DNA from: an uncultured Coriobacteriaceae bacterium
GTDB lineage: Bacteria > Actinomycetota > Coriobacteriia > Coriobacteriales > Atopobiaceae
Reading direction: 5' to 3'
Assembly: GCA_902803315.1 (NCBI GenBank)
Contig: CADCPM010000056.1
Coordinates: 62,001 to 126,000, forward strand
Length of the DNA: 64,000 bases
In this document: positions 24,893 through 34,131 of the stretch, piece after piece
Position numbering within the stretch: position 1 is the first letter of the stretch
Layout: each line of letters starts with the position of its first letter
Made by a program: the position numbers and the translations under genes
The notes under the pieces: model-generated
Databases searched by the model: none
Seen by the model: the letters and a program-made list of their open reading frames with translations, nothing else
Told to the model about the DNA's origin: nothing

Positions 24893-26554
24893 CTAAAGCA
24901 TGGTTGCGTAGGCCTCGAAAGGCTGCAGGACTCCGTCCTTGTGTTCGGCATAGTTGCCAATCAGCACACGGCCACCCGTCTCACCCAGCGCGGGCTGCTC
25001 ATCTGCGCTAAAGTTGCACTGCACGACCAGGCGCTCGTCGCCAAGCGTGCGCTCGTACGCAATCACCTTGTCGCTGGGCGCGTCGAGGAAGCGCACGTCG
25101 CCCACCTGGATGAGCGGCATCTCCTTGCGCAGAGCAATGAGACGCTGGAAGTATGCGCGCACAGAATTGGGGTCGGTCATTTCGGAGCGGGCGTTTATGC
25201 GGTCGTGGTTCGCCGGGATCCCCAGCCACGGCGTTCCCGCGGTGAACCCCGCTGTGGGCGTGTCGTCCCACGCCATGGGAGTCCGCCCGTCGTCACGAGA
25301 GCGCTCATGCACGATTTGGAACGCCTCTTCGGCGCTGAGCCCCTGCTCCTGCAGAATACGATAGTAGTTGATGCTCTCCACGTCGCGGTATTGGTCGATG
25401 CTGGTAAAGTCGCTGATGGTCTGCCCCAGCTCCTCGCCCTGGTAGATGTAGGGCGTCCCGCGCATGAGGTGCGTGCAGGTAGGGAGCAGCGTGCTGGACT
25501 CGTACCAATACCTGTCGGTGTCGCCAAACCGCGAGTTGGGCCGCGGCTGGTCGTGGTTGGACCAGAAGAGGGAGTTCCAGCCGCCGCCTGCCGTCATCCC
25601 TTCCTGCCAGGACCGGAAGAGCTCGCGCAGCGCGGGGATGTCTGGCTTGGCGAGCGCCCACTTCTGCGCGTTGGGATAGTCCACCTTGAGGTGGTGGAAG
25701 TTAAAGGCCATGCCCAGTTCGTGGCAGTCGGGATTGGTGTAGCGTATGCACGCGTCCAGCGAGGTGGAGCTCATCTCGCCAACCGTCAGCAGGCCGTCTA
25801 TGTCTCCCTCGCGCACCATTTCCTGCAGGTACTCGTGTATGTTCGGCCCGTCGGAGTAGAAGTGCCTGCCGTCCGTGTTGTCGCTCGGCCATCCCGCCGG
25901 CTTCGAGATGAGGTTGACGACGTCAAAGCGGAAGGCGTTCACGCCCTTCGCGCGCCAAAACCGCAGCACATCGACAAGTTCTGCGCGCACGGCGGGGTTG
26001 TCCCAGTTGAGGTCTGCCTGGGTTTTGTCGAACAGGTGCAAGTACCACTTGTTGAGCGAGGGCACGTACTCCCAGGCGTTTCCGCCGAACTTGCTCTCCC
26101 AGTTGGTGGGCGGCTCCCCGGGATTTTGCGCCGTGGCATCGGGGCCTGCGTCCACGAACTTGTAGTAGGCAAGGTAGGTGGGATCGCCCGCCAGGGCGCG
26201 CTTGAACCACTCGTGTTCGGTTGAGGTGTGGTTGAACACCATGTCCAGCATAAGGCCGATGCCGCGCTTGCTCGCCTCTTGCGAGAGCTCCTCGAAGTCC
26301 TCCATGGTGCCGAAGAGCGGATCTATGTTGCGGTAGTCGGCCACGTCGTAGCCATTGTCGGCTTGTGGGCTTATGAAGAAGGGCGTTATCCATACGTAGT
26401 CAATGCCCAGGTCCTTGAGGTAGTCGAGCTTAGACGTAATGCCACGCAAATCGCCTGTGCCATCGGCGTTTGAGTCGCAGAACGAGCGAATGTATATCTG
26501 ATAGATAACCTTGCTGCCTAAGAAGAAATCGCGTTGTGAAATAACACTGCCCAT
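24893..26554 (-). CDS. treC: Trehalose-6-phosphate hydrolase / alpha-glucosidase TreC
   Basis: The 553-aa GH13 enzyme should split trehalose-6-phosphate into glucose and glucose-6-phosphate in the cytoplasm. Family blocks are visible: DYVWITPFFISP, DMVFNHTS, AFRFDVVN (nucleophile Asp), LLTVGEMSST (acid Glu) and SLFWSNHDQPR (transition-state Asp). I start at the ATG at 26554 (MGSVISQRDF) rather than 26605. Position behind treP and next to treR supports trehalose over other alpha-glucosides, although oligo-1,6-glucosidase activity cannot be ruled out. Confidence 0.87.
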   Translation of the reverse strand: MGSVISQRDFFLGSKVIYQIYIRSFCDSNADGTGDLRGITSKLDYLKDLGIDYVWITPFFISPQADNGYDVADYRNIDPLFGTMEDFEELSQEASKRGIGLMLDMVFNHTSTEHEWFKRALAGDPTYLAYYKFVDAGPDATAQNPGEPPTNWESKFGGNAWEYVPSLNKWYLHLFDKTQADLNWDNPAVRAELVDVLRFWRAKGVNAFRFDVVNLISKPAGWPSDNTDGRHFYSDGPNIHEYLQEMVREGDIDGLLTVGEMSSTSLDACIRYTNPDCHELGMAFNFHHLKVDYPNAQKWALAKPDIPALRELFRSWQEGMTAGGGWNSLFWSNHDQPRPNSRFGDTDRYWYESSTLLPTCTHLMRGTPYIYQGEELGQTISDFTSIDQYRDVESINYYRILQEQGLSAEEAFQIVHERSRDDGRTPMAWDDTPTAGFTAGTPWLGIPANHDRINARSEMTDPNSVRAYFQRLIALRKEMPLIQVGDVRFLDAPSDKVIAYERTLGDERLVVQCNFSADEQPALGETGGRVLIGNYAEHKDGVLQPFEAYATML

Positions 26555-26649
26555 AGCTGTCCCATCGTGTAATACAAACAATACGGTATGAGAAGGCGAC
26601 GCCACAGCACATTATGAGCGTGCCACGGAATCGTCTTCTTGGCACGGAC

Positions 26650-26678
26650 GGGTGGCCTGCCATGCGTGCAGGCCACCC
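26650..26678. terminator. Hairpin between treP and treC
   Basis: GGGTGGCCTGC (26650-26660) pairs exactly with GCAGGCCACCC (26668-26678). It lies in the 138-bp gap of the treP-treC unit, just after the treP stop, and lacks a T tract. It may protect the upstream message or partly terminate it, giving more transporter than hydrolase. Confidence 0.5.
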
Positions 26679-26692
26679 TAGGAAAGGAAGGA

Positions 26693-28675
26693 CTACTTGG
26701 TAGCCCTAAGTACCGCATCGCCGGCCTTGCAGGCGCCGAGCGTCGGTTCCACGGAGGCGTAGTCGTCGGTGTTGGTAACGATCACCATGGTGGTCGTGGG
26801 CTTGCCGGCCGCCTCGATGGCGTCCAGGTCTGCCACCATAAGCAGGTCTCCGGCCTTCACGCCCTCACCTGCCGCGCAGCGCGGGGTAAACGGGCCGCCT
26901 TTGAGCTCCACGGTGTCGATTCCAATGTGGATAAGAACCTCGATGCCGTCCTCGGACGTAATGCCAATGGCGTGTCCGGTTTCGGCAAGCATGGTGACGG
27001 TTCCCGTGACGGGGGAGTACACCGCGTCCTCGGAAGGCTCGATGGCCACACCGCGACCCATGGCGAGGGATGAGAACACGGGATCGGGCACGCCCTTCAT
27101 GTCTACGGCGACGCCGGTCATGGGAGCGGAGAGGACGCCAGCCTGGTTTATGGCACTCACGTGCGCGGGTAGGCTTGCGGCGGCCTCTGCCTTTGCCTCG
27201 GCGGCGGCAGCGGCGGCCTGCTGCTTGATGCCCTCGGCCTCGGCGGCCTTGTCGACGCCCTGCTTCTTGCCCACGATGAAGGTGAGTATAAACGGAACGG
27301 CCACGGCCACGGCCATGCACAGTGCGTAGGGCGGCATGGACTGGGGCTGCATGGCAAGGATGCCGGGCAGTCCTCCGACGCCGATTGCGTTGGCCGTGCA
27401 AGAGAACAGGCACGAGAGGAGTCCGGCGCATGCGGAGCCGATCATTCCGCATACGAACGGGAACATGAACTTGAGGTTAACGCCAAAGATGGCAGGCTCG
27501 GTTACGCCCAGGTAGCAGGACAGAGATGCGGGGATGTTTACCTGTTCGGCATTCTCGTCCTTCCTCTGCAAGATGCACATCGCGAGTACGGCAGAGCCCT
27601 GCGCGATGTTGGAGAGGGCGATCATGGGCCACAGCATCGTTCCGCCAAAGTCGGCGATGAGCTGCAGGTCGATGGCGTTGGTCATGTGGTGCAGGCCGGT
27701 GATGACCAACGGGGCGTACAGGAAGCCAAATATGGCGCCAAATATTACGCGGAAGTTGCCGGTAATGCCTGCGTTAACAACCGAGGACACGGCGCTGCCG
27801 AGGGCCCAGCCAATGGGACCGAGTACAAAGTGCGCCGCCATAACGGCAAGCAGAATCGAGAAGAACGGCACGAAGATCATCTGGACGATGGAAGGTATTA
27901 TCTTCTTGAAGAATCTCTCCAAGTAGTTAAACGTAATCGCCGCCAGGATTGCCGGGATTACCTGCGCCTGGTAGCCAACCATGTGCACCTGCGCGAAGCC
28001 AAAGTCCCAGCTGTACTCCGCCCAGATCTCCTCGGTGGCTCCTGCCACGGCGTAGGCGTTGAGCAGCTGGCTGGAAACGAGGGTGAGGCCCATTACGATG
28101 CCGAGCATCTCGGTGCCACCCATCTTGCGGGTAACCGACCAGCAAATGCCCACGGGAATGCCAAGGTGGAACACGGCCTCGCCAATGAGCCACAGGAATT
28201 GGTAGACGCCGCTCCAGAACACGCTCATGGAGGCCAGCGTTGCGTTGTGCTCGGGCCCGAAGTAGGGCATGTCGCCAAGGACGTTGCGGAAGCCAAGGAT
28301 AAGACCGCCGGTAATGATGGCGGGAATAAGCGGCGCAAACACCTCGGCAATGGCGCCCATGGCGCGTTGCAGCGGGTTGCCCTGCTTTGCGGCGAGCTTC
28401 TTGGCCTCTTCGGTGGAGACGCCGGTAATGCCGCTAATGGCAACGAACTCGTCGTAGAAGTCGGCGACTTCGTTGCCGATGATCACCTGGAACTGCCCCG
28501 CCTGGGTAAAGCTGCCCTTGGCGGAGGGGAGCGCCTCGATCGCCGGAACGTCGGCGATGCTGGGGTCTACCAGCGTAAAGCGCATGCGCGTGACGCAGTG
28601 CGTGAGGGCGGCAATGTTTTCCTTGCCTCCCACCAGACGCAGCATTTCGCGTGCGTCGTTCTCGAACTTGCCCAT
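26693..28675 (-). CDS. treP: Trehalose PTS permease EIIBCA
   Basis: The 660-aa permease imports and phosphorylates trehalose. EIIB is first (LTHCVTRMRF, phospho-Cys about residue 27), then an EIIC of about ten membrane segments (IPAIITGGLILGFRN, YLGVTEPAIFGVNL), an Ala-rich linker, and a C-terminal EIIA of the glucose type (PSEDAVYSPVTGTV, VLIHIGIDTVELKG with the phospho-His). Having its own EIIA means it does not need a separate crr product. The start is the ATG at 28675 behind GGAGGAAGGA; the longer frame to 28744 has no such site. Confidence 0.9.
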   Translation of the reverse strand: MGKFENDAREMLRLVGGKENIAALTHCVTRMRFTLVDPSIADVPAIEALPSAKGSFTQAGQFQVIIGNEVADFYDEFVAISGITGVSTEEAKKLAAKQGNPLQRAMGAIAEVFAPLIPAIITGGLILGFRNVLGDMPYFGPEHNATLASMSVFWSGVYQFLWLIGEAVFHLGIPVGICWSVTRKMGGTEMLGIVMGLTLVSSQLLNAYAVAGATEEIWAEYSWDFGFAQVHMVGYQAQVIPAILAAITFNYLERFFKKIIPSIVQMIFVPFFSILLAVMAAHFVLGPIGWALGSAVSSVVNAGITGNFRVIFGAIFGFLYAPLVITGLHHMTNAIDLQLIADFGGTMLWPMIALSNIAQGSAVLAMCILQRKDENAEQVNIPASLSCYLGVTEPAIFGVNLKFMFPFVCGMIGSACAGLLSCLFSCTANAIGVGGLPGILAMQPQSMPPYALCMAVAVAVPFILTFIVGKKQGVDKAAEAEGIKQQAAAAAAEAKAEAAASLPAHVSAINQAGVLSAPMTGVAVDMKGVPDPVFSSLAMGRGVAIEPSEDAVYSPVTGTVTMLAETGHAIGITSEDGIEVLIHIGIDTVELKGGPFTPRCAAGEGVKAGDLLMVADLDAIEAAGKPTTTMVIVTNTDDYASVEPTLGACKAGDAVLRATK

Positions 28676-28742
28676 TCCTTCCTCCTCTGCAGTCGTGTTG
28701 TGCGCAAGGCCAGAAGCACACAACTCCTCCCCGAACTTATTC

Positions 28743-28799
28743 AAATAATATGAATAAGTAATATCTTACTTCTATAATCTCACGTTACAGCCGTGTTAA
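28743..28799 (-). promoter_or_regulatory. treP promoter and putative TreR operator
   Basis: On the minus strand TTAACA (28794-28799) and TATAGA (28771-28776) are 17 bp apart, a good sigma-A-type promoter. Just downstream lie AAATAATAT (28743-28751) and AAGTAATAT (28756-28764), the same 13-bp-period pair seen before treR; AATATG(A/C)ATAAGTAATAT matches at 17 of 18 bases. A repressor there would block the start region. Confidence 0.68.
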
Positions 28800-28945
28800 C
28801 AACTGCAAATTATTTGGTAATGGCCGCGCGAGGGACGTGCATAAACGGACTGTTCCCTTACGCATGGTTGCTGCGGCCATGCAAAGCAGGCACTCTTCCT
28901 CTATAGTGTTCCTTCCACATCCGCAAGTTTGATGAGAGGGGAGCC

Positions 28946-29932
28946 ATGCATCCGTCAACTGGGGACAAGTCCCTCTTCCACACAAAGCGAGAAAAGCCGG
29001 TGGAGGTGCCTGCGCCTTTGTCGCCGCTTGCCGACACGCACGGTCACCTCACGTCATTTAGGAAGCTCGATCCAGCGCAAGCTATCGCACGCGCCGCGTT
29101 GGCTGGTGTCCGCCTGCTGGTGGTGCCGGTGGACCCGTCGGACGACGTGCAGGACGTGTCGCAGTTCCTGGATTGGTTCGACCGTGCGATCGAGGACGCC
29201 GCGCGCCTCTTGAGCGAAAACGAGGAGTTCGCTGCACAAGCCCTGCCGACGCCAGAGCTTCAGGACCCCGCGCTGCTTATAGACAACATTTACTTAGTCG
29301 TAGGCGTCCATCCCTACGGGGCGCAGCGTCTCGAGGAGGATTCGCAGGTGCGTGTGCGCCTGGAGCGGCTCCTGGGCAACGACCGCTGCGTAGGCGTGGG
29401 CGAGTTCGGCCTGGACTATGGGCCGTGGAACGAGCTGTCCGCCGACGTGCAGGAGCGGGCCATGCGCACGCAGCTTCGCCTGGCGCACGAGCGAGGCCTG
29501 CCGGTTGAGCTGCACCTGAGGGACGGGGAGCAAGACACGCTTGCGCACGACGGCGCCTTGCGGCTGCTCGAGGAAGAGGGAGTACCAGAGGCCGGCTGCG
29601 ACCTCCACTGCTTTACCAGCGGGCCCGAGGTCATGGAGCCCTTTGTGCGCATGGGATGCCACATCGCCTTTGGCGGGGCGGCGACGTTCGCCCGCAGCGA
29701 CGAGATTCGCGCTGCCGTGGTGGCGTGCCCAGAGGAGCGGCTTTTGTCGGAAACGGACAGTCCATATATGGCGCCCGTGCCGCTTCGTGGCCAAGAGTGC
29801 GAGCCGGCCATGGTGGCCTTCAGTGTTGCGCGCATTGCTGAGGAGCGCGAGCGGACCTGCGACGTCCCTCGAGCGCAAACCTATTCGACGCTGTGGCAAA
29901 ACGCAGGCGCCTTCTTTGGCATTGGCACGTAG
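28946..29932 (+). CDS. tatD: TatD-family metal-dependent DNase
   Basis: The 328-aa amidohydrolase-fold protein has LADTHGHLTSF (metal HxH, with Gly replacing the usual Cys), VVGVHPYGA, GVGEFGLDYG, VELHLRD, DLHCFTSGPEVM and LLSETDSPYMAP, the TatD motif series. TatD proteins are Mg-dependent 3'-5' nucleases in DNA repair or turnover. It is somewhat longer than the usual 260 aa, with an extra N-terminal section and an insert after the first motif. It ends two bases before the comF start. Confidence 0.88.
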   Translation: MHPSTGDKSLFHTKREKPVEVPAPLSPLADTHGHLTSFRKLDPAQAIARAALAGVRLLVVPVDPSDDVQDVSQFLDWFDRAIEDAARLLSENEEFAAQALPTPELQDPALLIDNIYLVVGVHPYGAQRLEEDSQVRVRLERLLGNDRCVGVGEFGLDYGPWNELSADVQERAMRTQLRLAHERGLPVELHLRDGEQDTLAHDGALRLLEEEGVPEAGCDLHCFTSGPEVMEPFVRMGCHIAFGGAATFARSDEIRAAVVACPEERLLSETDSPYMAPVPLRGQECEPAMVAFSVARIAEERERTCDVPRAQTYSTLWQNAGAFFGIGT

Positions 29933-29934
29933 AC

Positions 29935-30666
29935 ATGGACATACGCGGCATCGTGAGAAACGCCGCAGACGCGGCGGCCGAGCTTGCCTGGCCTACCAGG
30001 TGCGTTTCGTGTGACATGCCTGGCGAGCTTCTGTGCGAGGACTGCAGGGCGAACCTCCCGTGGATAGCGCAGCGCTGGGCATGTCCCGTGTGCGGGGCGC
30101 CCTTTGGATGGCTCACCTGTACCGCCTGCGAGGGCGGATGGGAGTCGCGGGCTACCGTGTGTGCGCTCGGGTTCAACCAGACGTCCTCTCAGATGGTTGC
30201 CTGCCTTAAGGATCGCACCGAGCTGCGCCTTGCCGGCGTCAATGCGGCCGCCATGGCTACTGCGCTGGACGAGGCGTCTGCATGGCCTGCGCCGGATGGT
30301 CGCCCGCGCTTTGACCCGTGTAATTTAGATGCGATTTGCTTCGTGCCTGCAACGCAGCAGGCCTACGCGCGTCGTGGGTTCGACCACATGGAGCTCGTGA
30401 CAAAAGAGCTCAGCGCGTATTTGGGCATACCTCTGTTCGACGTGCTGGTTCGCTCCGGGGCACGCGACCAGCGCACGTTGGGAAGAGGTGCCCGCACCTC
30501 CAACCTGAGCGGCACCGTTTGGGCGTCGGACGATGTGTCTGGCATGAAGCTGCTCCTCGTGGACGACGTCGTGACCACGGGAGCCTCCATGCGCGAGTCG
30601 ACGCGCGCGCTGTTGGCGCGAGGGGCAAAAGACGTCACCTGCTGCGCGCTGTCGCGCGTGTGGTAG
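29935..30666 (+). CDS. comF: ComF-family phosphoribosyltransferase-like protein
   Basis: The 243-aa protein has a zinc-ribbon start (CVSCDMPGELLCEDC and CPVCGAPFGWLTCTAC) and a phosphoribosyltransferase end with LLVDDVVTTGAS, the PRPP loop. ComF proteins help DNA uptake in competent bacteria and are kept in many non-competent ones. The ATG at 29935 is two bp after tatD, so the pair is one transcript. Partner tatD also acts on DNA. Confidence 0.87.
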   Translation: MDIRGIVRNAADAAAELAWPTRCVSCDMPGELLCEDCRANLPWIAQRWACPVCGAPFGWLTCTACEGGWESRATVCALGFNQTSSQMVACLKDRTELRLAGVNAAAMATALDEASAWPAPDGRPRFDPCNLDAICFVPATQQAYARRGFDHMELVTKELSAYLGIPLFDVLVRSGARDQRTLGRGARTSNLSGTVWASDDVSGMKLLLVDDVVTTGASMRESTRALLARGAKDVTCCALSRVW

Positions 30667-30686
30667 CGCTTGCCTCAGCTCATATC

Positions 30687-30774
30687 CCCGTATCGCGCCG
30701 CCACGCATGCGGCGACTCACGAAGTGAGCGAGCGAAGCGAGCGCGGAGCCGCACGCATGGTGGCGCGATACGGG
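30687..30774. repeat. Nested palindrome, core flanked by matched arms (copy 1)
   Basis: Outer arms starting CCCGTATCGCGCC (30687) and ending GGCGCGATACGGG (30774) pair with few mismatches. Inside is the core GCGACTCACGAAGTGAGCGA followed by GCGAAGCGAGCGCGGAGCCG, itself made of two short palindromes. The same core is found at 41699-41793 and 50018-50151 with different outer arms. It lies just after comF. Confidence 0.85.
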
Positions 30775-30865
30775 TGGACGAGCGCGGAGCCGCACGCGGG
30801 AAGGCGCGGCTCCCATTCGTCCTTATCTTATGCAAAAGCGTGGGTCGATTCCGAGTCTTTACTGC

Positions 30866-31167
30866 CGTGCTATACTTACCGAGTCTCATCCTAGGTCTGT
30901 GGTTGCGGGCGCAAGCGCGCCTTAGTCCATGGCAGACGAGGCCAAAAGGATCCACGTAAGTCCGGACGTGGGCGTCCGGGCGAGCATGGCTCGTCCTAGA
31001 AGTAAGTCATACCGTCCGTGATTCGGGGCAAGGGGCCCCGCGGGCGAGAGGGCCAGTAGTGGGGGTGCCTGAGCGCCCGAAGCAAACGTCCCAGTATGCG
31101 AGTGTGGGGCCAAATACCAGGTCAGCTGGGATGTGACAAAGAATTGTGCGTTGCGGGAGAGGAACCA
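30866..31167 (+). other. Possible structured leader before the binding-protein gene
   Basis: A -10-like TATACT occurs at about 30870, nearly 300 bp before the lipoprotein start. The stretch between can form strong hairpins, such as CGGACG-TGGG-CGTCCG near 30961-30976 and GGGCGAGC-ATG-GCTCGTCC just after it, and GGGGC/GCCCC near 31024-31040. I could not match it to any riboswitch, T-box, RNase P, tmRNA or SRP RNA consensus. It may be a leader RNA, a small RNA, or spacer. Confidence 0.35.
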
Positions 31168-32382
31168 ATGAGATCGTTTAGGAACCAAGTCGTGATGCTG
31201 TGCGCGCTCGTTTGCATGGCATTCATCCTTGCGGGTTGTAACCGTGCGTCTTCATCTGTGTCGAGCAGTTCGGCAAGCGACTCCTCGTCGGCATCGTCTT
31301 CCCAGAGCTCGTCGGATGGCTCAAGCAGCAACAAGGGCGCAGTCGAGGGGCTAAAGAAGCAAGGCGTGCTTACCGTGGGCGTTCGCCCGTCCTTGTCGGC
31401 ACCCTATATTACTAACGCCGAGGGGTCCCTGGAGGGCCTCGACGTGGATCTGGGCGCAACGCTTGCCGACGACCTTGGCCTAAGCGTTGAGTTTGTTGCC
31501 GTGGAGGACGTCCCCAAGGCCTTGTCGGAGAACTGCGACGTGGTAATGGGCGTATCGCAAAGCGAGGCAAGCGGCTTTGACGTCGTAAATCCCTACACCC
31601 AAACGGCACTCGCGCTCTTCCATCACGGGGAGCCGGCCGTGCTCAATATGCCCGATATCATAGGAAAGAACGTCGGCCTTCAGGACGAGTCCCCTGCGCA
31701 GGTTGCGCTGAGACTCACCCCTCTTGAGGTTGTGGAAAGTCCCGTATCCTCCGTAAACGAGGCGTTCGATGCGCTCGATCGGGGAGCGGTGGACTTGGTG
31801 CTGTGCAATGCCTCGACGGGAGCGTACCTCTCGTCTTGGCGAGACGGCATTTCGTTTGCGGGTGCCCTGGAAGAGCCCGTTTCCGTTGGCATGGCCGTTG
31901 CCTCGGGCGGAGGTTCCGTGCAGGATGCGGTGAAGAAGTCCTTTGAGCACATTCAGCAAAACGGTCTCTTGGACGAGGTGCGCCGCACGTGGCTGGGAAA
32001 TCTTCCCACGCTTAGCAAGGACTCCGTGATCAGCGGCGTTGCCCCCAAAGAGGAGCATTCCGACTTGCCCGCAAAGCCCGCGGCCGTGCAACTCGAGGAG
32101 GTTGCGCTCGATGCCAAGGATGGCTCGACCGCAGGGGCAAATGCGGTGACGATGGAAGAGGCGCAATCCTTGGCTCAGTCTTCGGGCACATCCTCGACGA
32201 GCGGGTCCGGTGGGTCCGGCCAAAGCCAGGCAACCTCGGGCGGCGCGTATGGCGGCACAGCCGGCGGTGCGTATGCCGGCAACTCCGGCGGCTCCGCCAG
32301 CACCTCCGGCGGCGGCACCGGAGGCAGCGGATATACCGATTACGGCGGCGAAGGGTATTACGCCGAAAGCTACGGGTATTAA
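31168..32382 (+). CDS. Amino-acid-type ABC solute-binding lipoprotein with Gly/Ser tail
   Basis: The 404-aa protein has a lipoprotein signal ending in ILAGC (Cys24), a Ser-rich linker, then a type 3 solute-binding fold: KKQGVLTVGVRPSLSAPY, GLDVDLGATLADDLGLSVEFV, NCDVVMGVSQSEAS. The last 60 residues are an unusual low-complexity tail of Gly, Ser, Thr and Tyr ending ESYGY. No permease or ATPase gene is nearby, so it is an orphan receptor that may share a transporter elsewhere or act in sensing. The start at 31168 follows GGGAGAGGAA. Confidence 0.82.
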   Translation: MRSFRNQVVMLCALVCMAFILAGCNRASSSVSSSSASDSSSASSSQSSSDGSSSNKGAVEGLKKQGVLTVGVRPSLSAPYITNAEGSLEGLDVDLGATLADDLGLSVEFVAVEDVPKALSENCDVVMGVSQSEASGFDVVNPYTQTALALFHHGEPAVLNMPDIIGKNVGLQDESPAQVALRLTPLEVVESPVSSVNEAFDALDRGAVDLVLCNASTGAYLSSWRDGISFAGALEEPVSVGMAVASGGGSVQDAVKKSFEHIQQNGLLDEVRRTWLGNLPTLSKDSVISGVAPKEEHSDLPAKPAAVQLEEVALDAKDGSTAGANAVTMEEAQSLAQSSGTSSTSGSGGSGQSQATSGGAYGGTAGGAYAGNSGGSASTSGGGTGGSGYTDYGGEGYYAESYGY

Positions 32383-32480
32383 TCAGTTATTGCGGGTATC
32401 ATAGTGGTAAACATGGGCGCGGCCAGCACATGGTAGCGTCCCATGGGTTTGTCAGTGCGACGCAAGACGAGGAGGCAAAG

Positions 32481-33071
32481 ATGGTAAGCATCAAGATCTC
32501 GGGACGTAAGGTCACCATTTCCGACGCCCTTCGCGAACAGGTGGAAACCAAAATAGGTGGCGCGCTCAAGGTGTTTGACATCAAGCCCATGACGTGCGAT
32601 GTGGTGTTGCGCGTAGATAAAAACCATTCGTATGGTAAGCGCAATGCCTGCGAGGTTACGGTGTTCGTGCGCGACAACGTGGTTCGTGTAGTTGCGACGG
32701 GCGACGATCTGGAAAGCGCAATCGACGAGGCGGCGTCCAAGGTTACGCGCCAGCTGCGCAAGTACAAGACGCGCGTGATCGACAAGCGCCAACGCGCCAA
32801 GCGTCCGATGCCCATGCCCGAGCCTTTGCCCGATCTCCCTGTGCCCGAGCCCGAGGATAATCAAGAGGACGACGAGCTGGTGCGCGAAAAGATCGTCGAG
32901 CTAAGCCCCATGAGCGTGGATGAAGCGCTCGTACAGATCGATCTTATCGGCCACGACTTCTATGTATTTGAAGATGAGCTCACTGGCCTCACGAATGTGG
33001 TGTATCGTCGGAATAACGGCGGATACGGCATCATTAAACCTAAGATCGAGGATGAGGATGAGCAATCATAA
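32481..33071 (+). CDS. hpf: Ribosome hibernation promoting factor, long form
   Basis: The 196-aa protein has the HPF/RaiA N-terminal domain (MVSIKISGRKVTISDALREQ..., residues 1-100), a Pro/Glu linker (PMPMPEPLPDLPVPEPE) and the C-terminal dimerisation domain (SPMSVDEALVQIDLIGHDFYVFED). The long form joins 70S ribosomes into inactive 100S pairs in stationary phase. GAGGAGG precedes ATG 32481. The 3' end overlaps the DegV gene by 14 bases. Confidence 0.93.
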   Translation: MVSIKISGRKVTISDALREQVETKIGGALKVFDIKPMTCDVVLRVDKNHSYGKRNACEVTVFVRDNVVRVVATGDDLESAIDEAASKVTRQLRKYKTRVIDKRQRAKRPMPMPEPLPDLPVPEPEDNQEDDELVREKIVELSPMSVDEALVQIDLIGHDFYVFEDELTGLTNVVYRRNNGGYGIIKPKIEDEDEQS

Positions 33072-34104
33072 TCAAGAAGATATTGAGCAAGAATCAGTAG
33101 ACATCTCGCGCGCCCCCGAGGACGTTGTTAGTGTGGGGCGCGCGTTCCATCAACGCAGAAACTGTCGCATCATAGTGGATTCGAGCTGCGACTTTGCGCC
33201 CGAGGTGCTTCATAGGCTGGGCGTCGACTTCCTGCCCTTTACCTATGTGACGCCTGAGGGCGAAAAGGAGGATGACCTCTGGCAGAGCATAAGCTCCCAT
33301 GATTTTTATGAGACGCTGCGCAAGAATCCCGAGCTGCACTACAGCACCTGTGCCATAACCCCAGGTCGGTATATGGAAGTCTTCGAAAAGGCGGCCCAAG
33401 AGGGACTGCCAACCATATACCTCGGCCTCACCGCGGGTCTCTCGTCGTCCATCCATAACGCGCGACAGGCGGCCGATATGGTTCGGGCGAAGTACCCCGA
33501 TTTCGAGCTCTATGTTGTGGACAACAAGTGCGACTCGGCCGCGGGCGAGCTTTTGGCGATCGAGGTGGTGCGTCAGGCGACGCGTGGCCTCACCGCGCGA
33601 GAGCTCTACGAATGGGCTCGCGAGGCGCGCTACTTCATTCATGGCTACTTTACGCTCGACAGCTTTTCGGCACTGGCCGCGGGCGGGCGCATTCCGCCGG
33701 CAGCGGCAACGGTGGGGGGCAAGCTGGACATAAAGCCCGAGCTCTCGTACGACATCAACGGGGCCTTGAGCCTGTGCGGCATGTGCCGCGGTCGCAAGAA
33801 GGCCTTGCGTGCCATCCTTGAGGACTTCAAGCAAAACTACGGTCACGACCCGTCCCTGCCGCTCGCCATCGTGTCCACGGACGCCGAAAAGGAAGCGAGC
33901 TGGCTCGAGAAGGAAGTGCGCAAGCAGGAGGGCTGCGGCTCGCTTACCATTATCCATAGCCAAGTGTCGCCCATTCTGGGCAGTCATGTGGGTCCGGGTA
34001 TGGTTGCCCTTGTGTTCTGGGGCGTCGACCGCCGCGAGAAGCTCTCGTTCGCCGACAAGCTCGCGCGTAAGGTGCGCGGAGACAAGAGCGCTTCAAACCA
34101 ATAG
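33058..34104 (+). CDS. DegV-family fatty-acid-binding protein
   Basis: The 348-aa protein starts with an extra acidic section of about 35 residues and then the DegV fold: CRIIVDSSCDFAPEVL, STCAITPGRYMEVFEKA, LTAGLSSSIHNARQAA, VVDNKCDSAAGELL. DegV/FakB proteins carry fatty acids to the kinase FakA in the cytoplasm. A fakA gene is not in the window. The start at 33058 overlaps hpf; 33052 is an equally possible in-frame ATG. Confidence 0.87.
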   Translation: MSNHNQEDIEQESVDISRAPEDVVSVGRAFHQRRNCRIIVDSSCDFAPEVLHRLGVDFLPFTYVTPEGEKEDDLWQSISSHDFYETLRKNPELHYSTCAITPGRYMEVFEKAAQEGLPTIYLGLTAGLSSSIHNARQAADMVRAKYPDFELYVVDNKCDSAAGELLAIEVVRQATRGLTARELYEWAREARYFIHGYFTLDSFSALAAGGRIPPAAATVGGKLDIKPELSYDINGALSLCGMCRGRKKALRAILEDFKQNYGHDPSLPLAIVSTDAEKEASWLEKEVRKQEGCGSLTIIHSQVSPILGSHVGPGMVALVFWGVDRREKLSFADKLARKVRGDKSASNQ

Positions 34105-34131
34105 CGCCTCCCAACGTCGAAAGGAATTCGT

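Noticed and set aside
30866-31167. RNase P RNA, tmRNA, SRP RNA or a known riboswitch
   Set aside because: I compared the conserved segments I know for these classes and found none.
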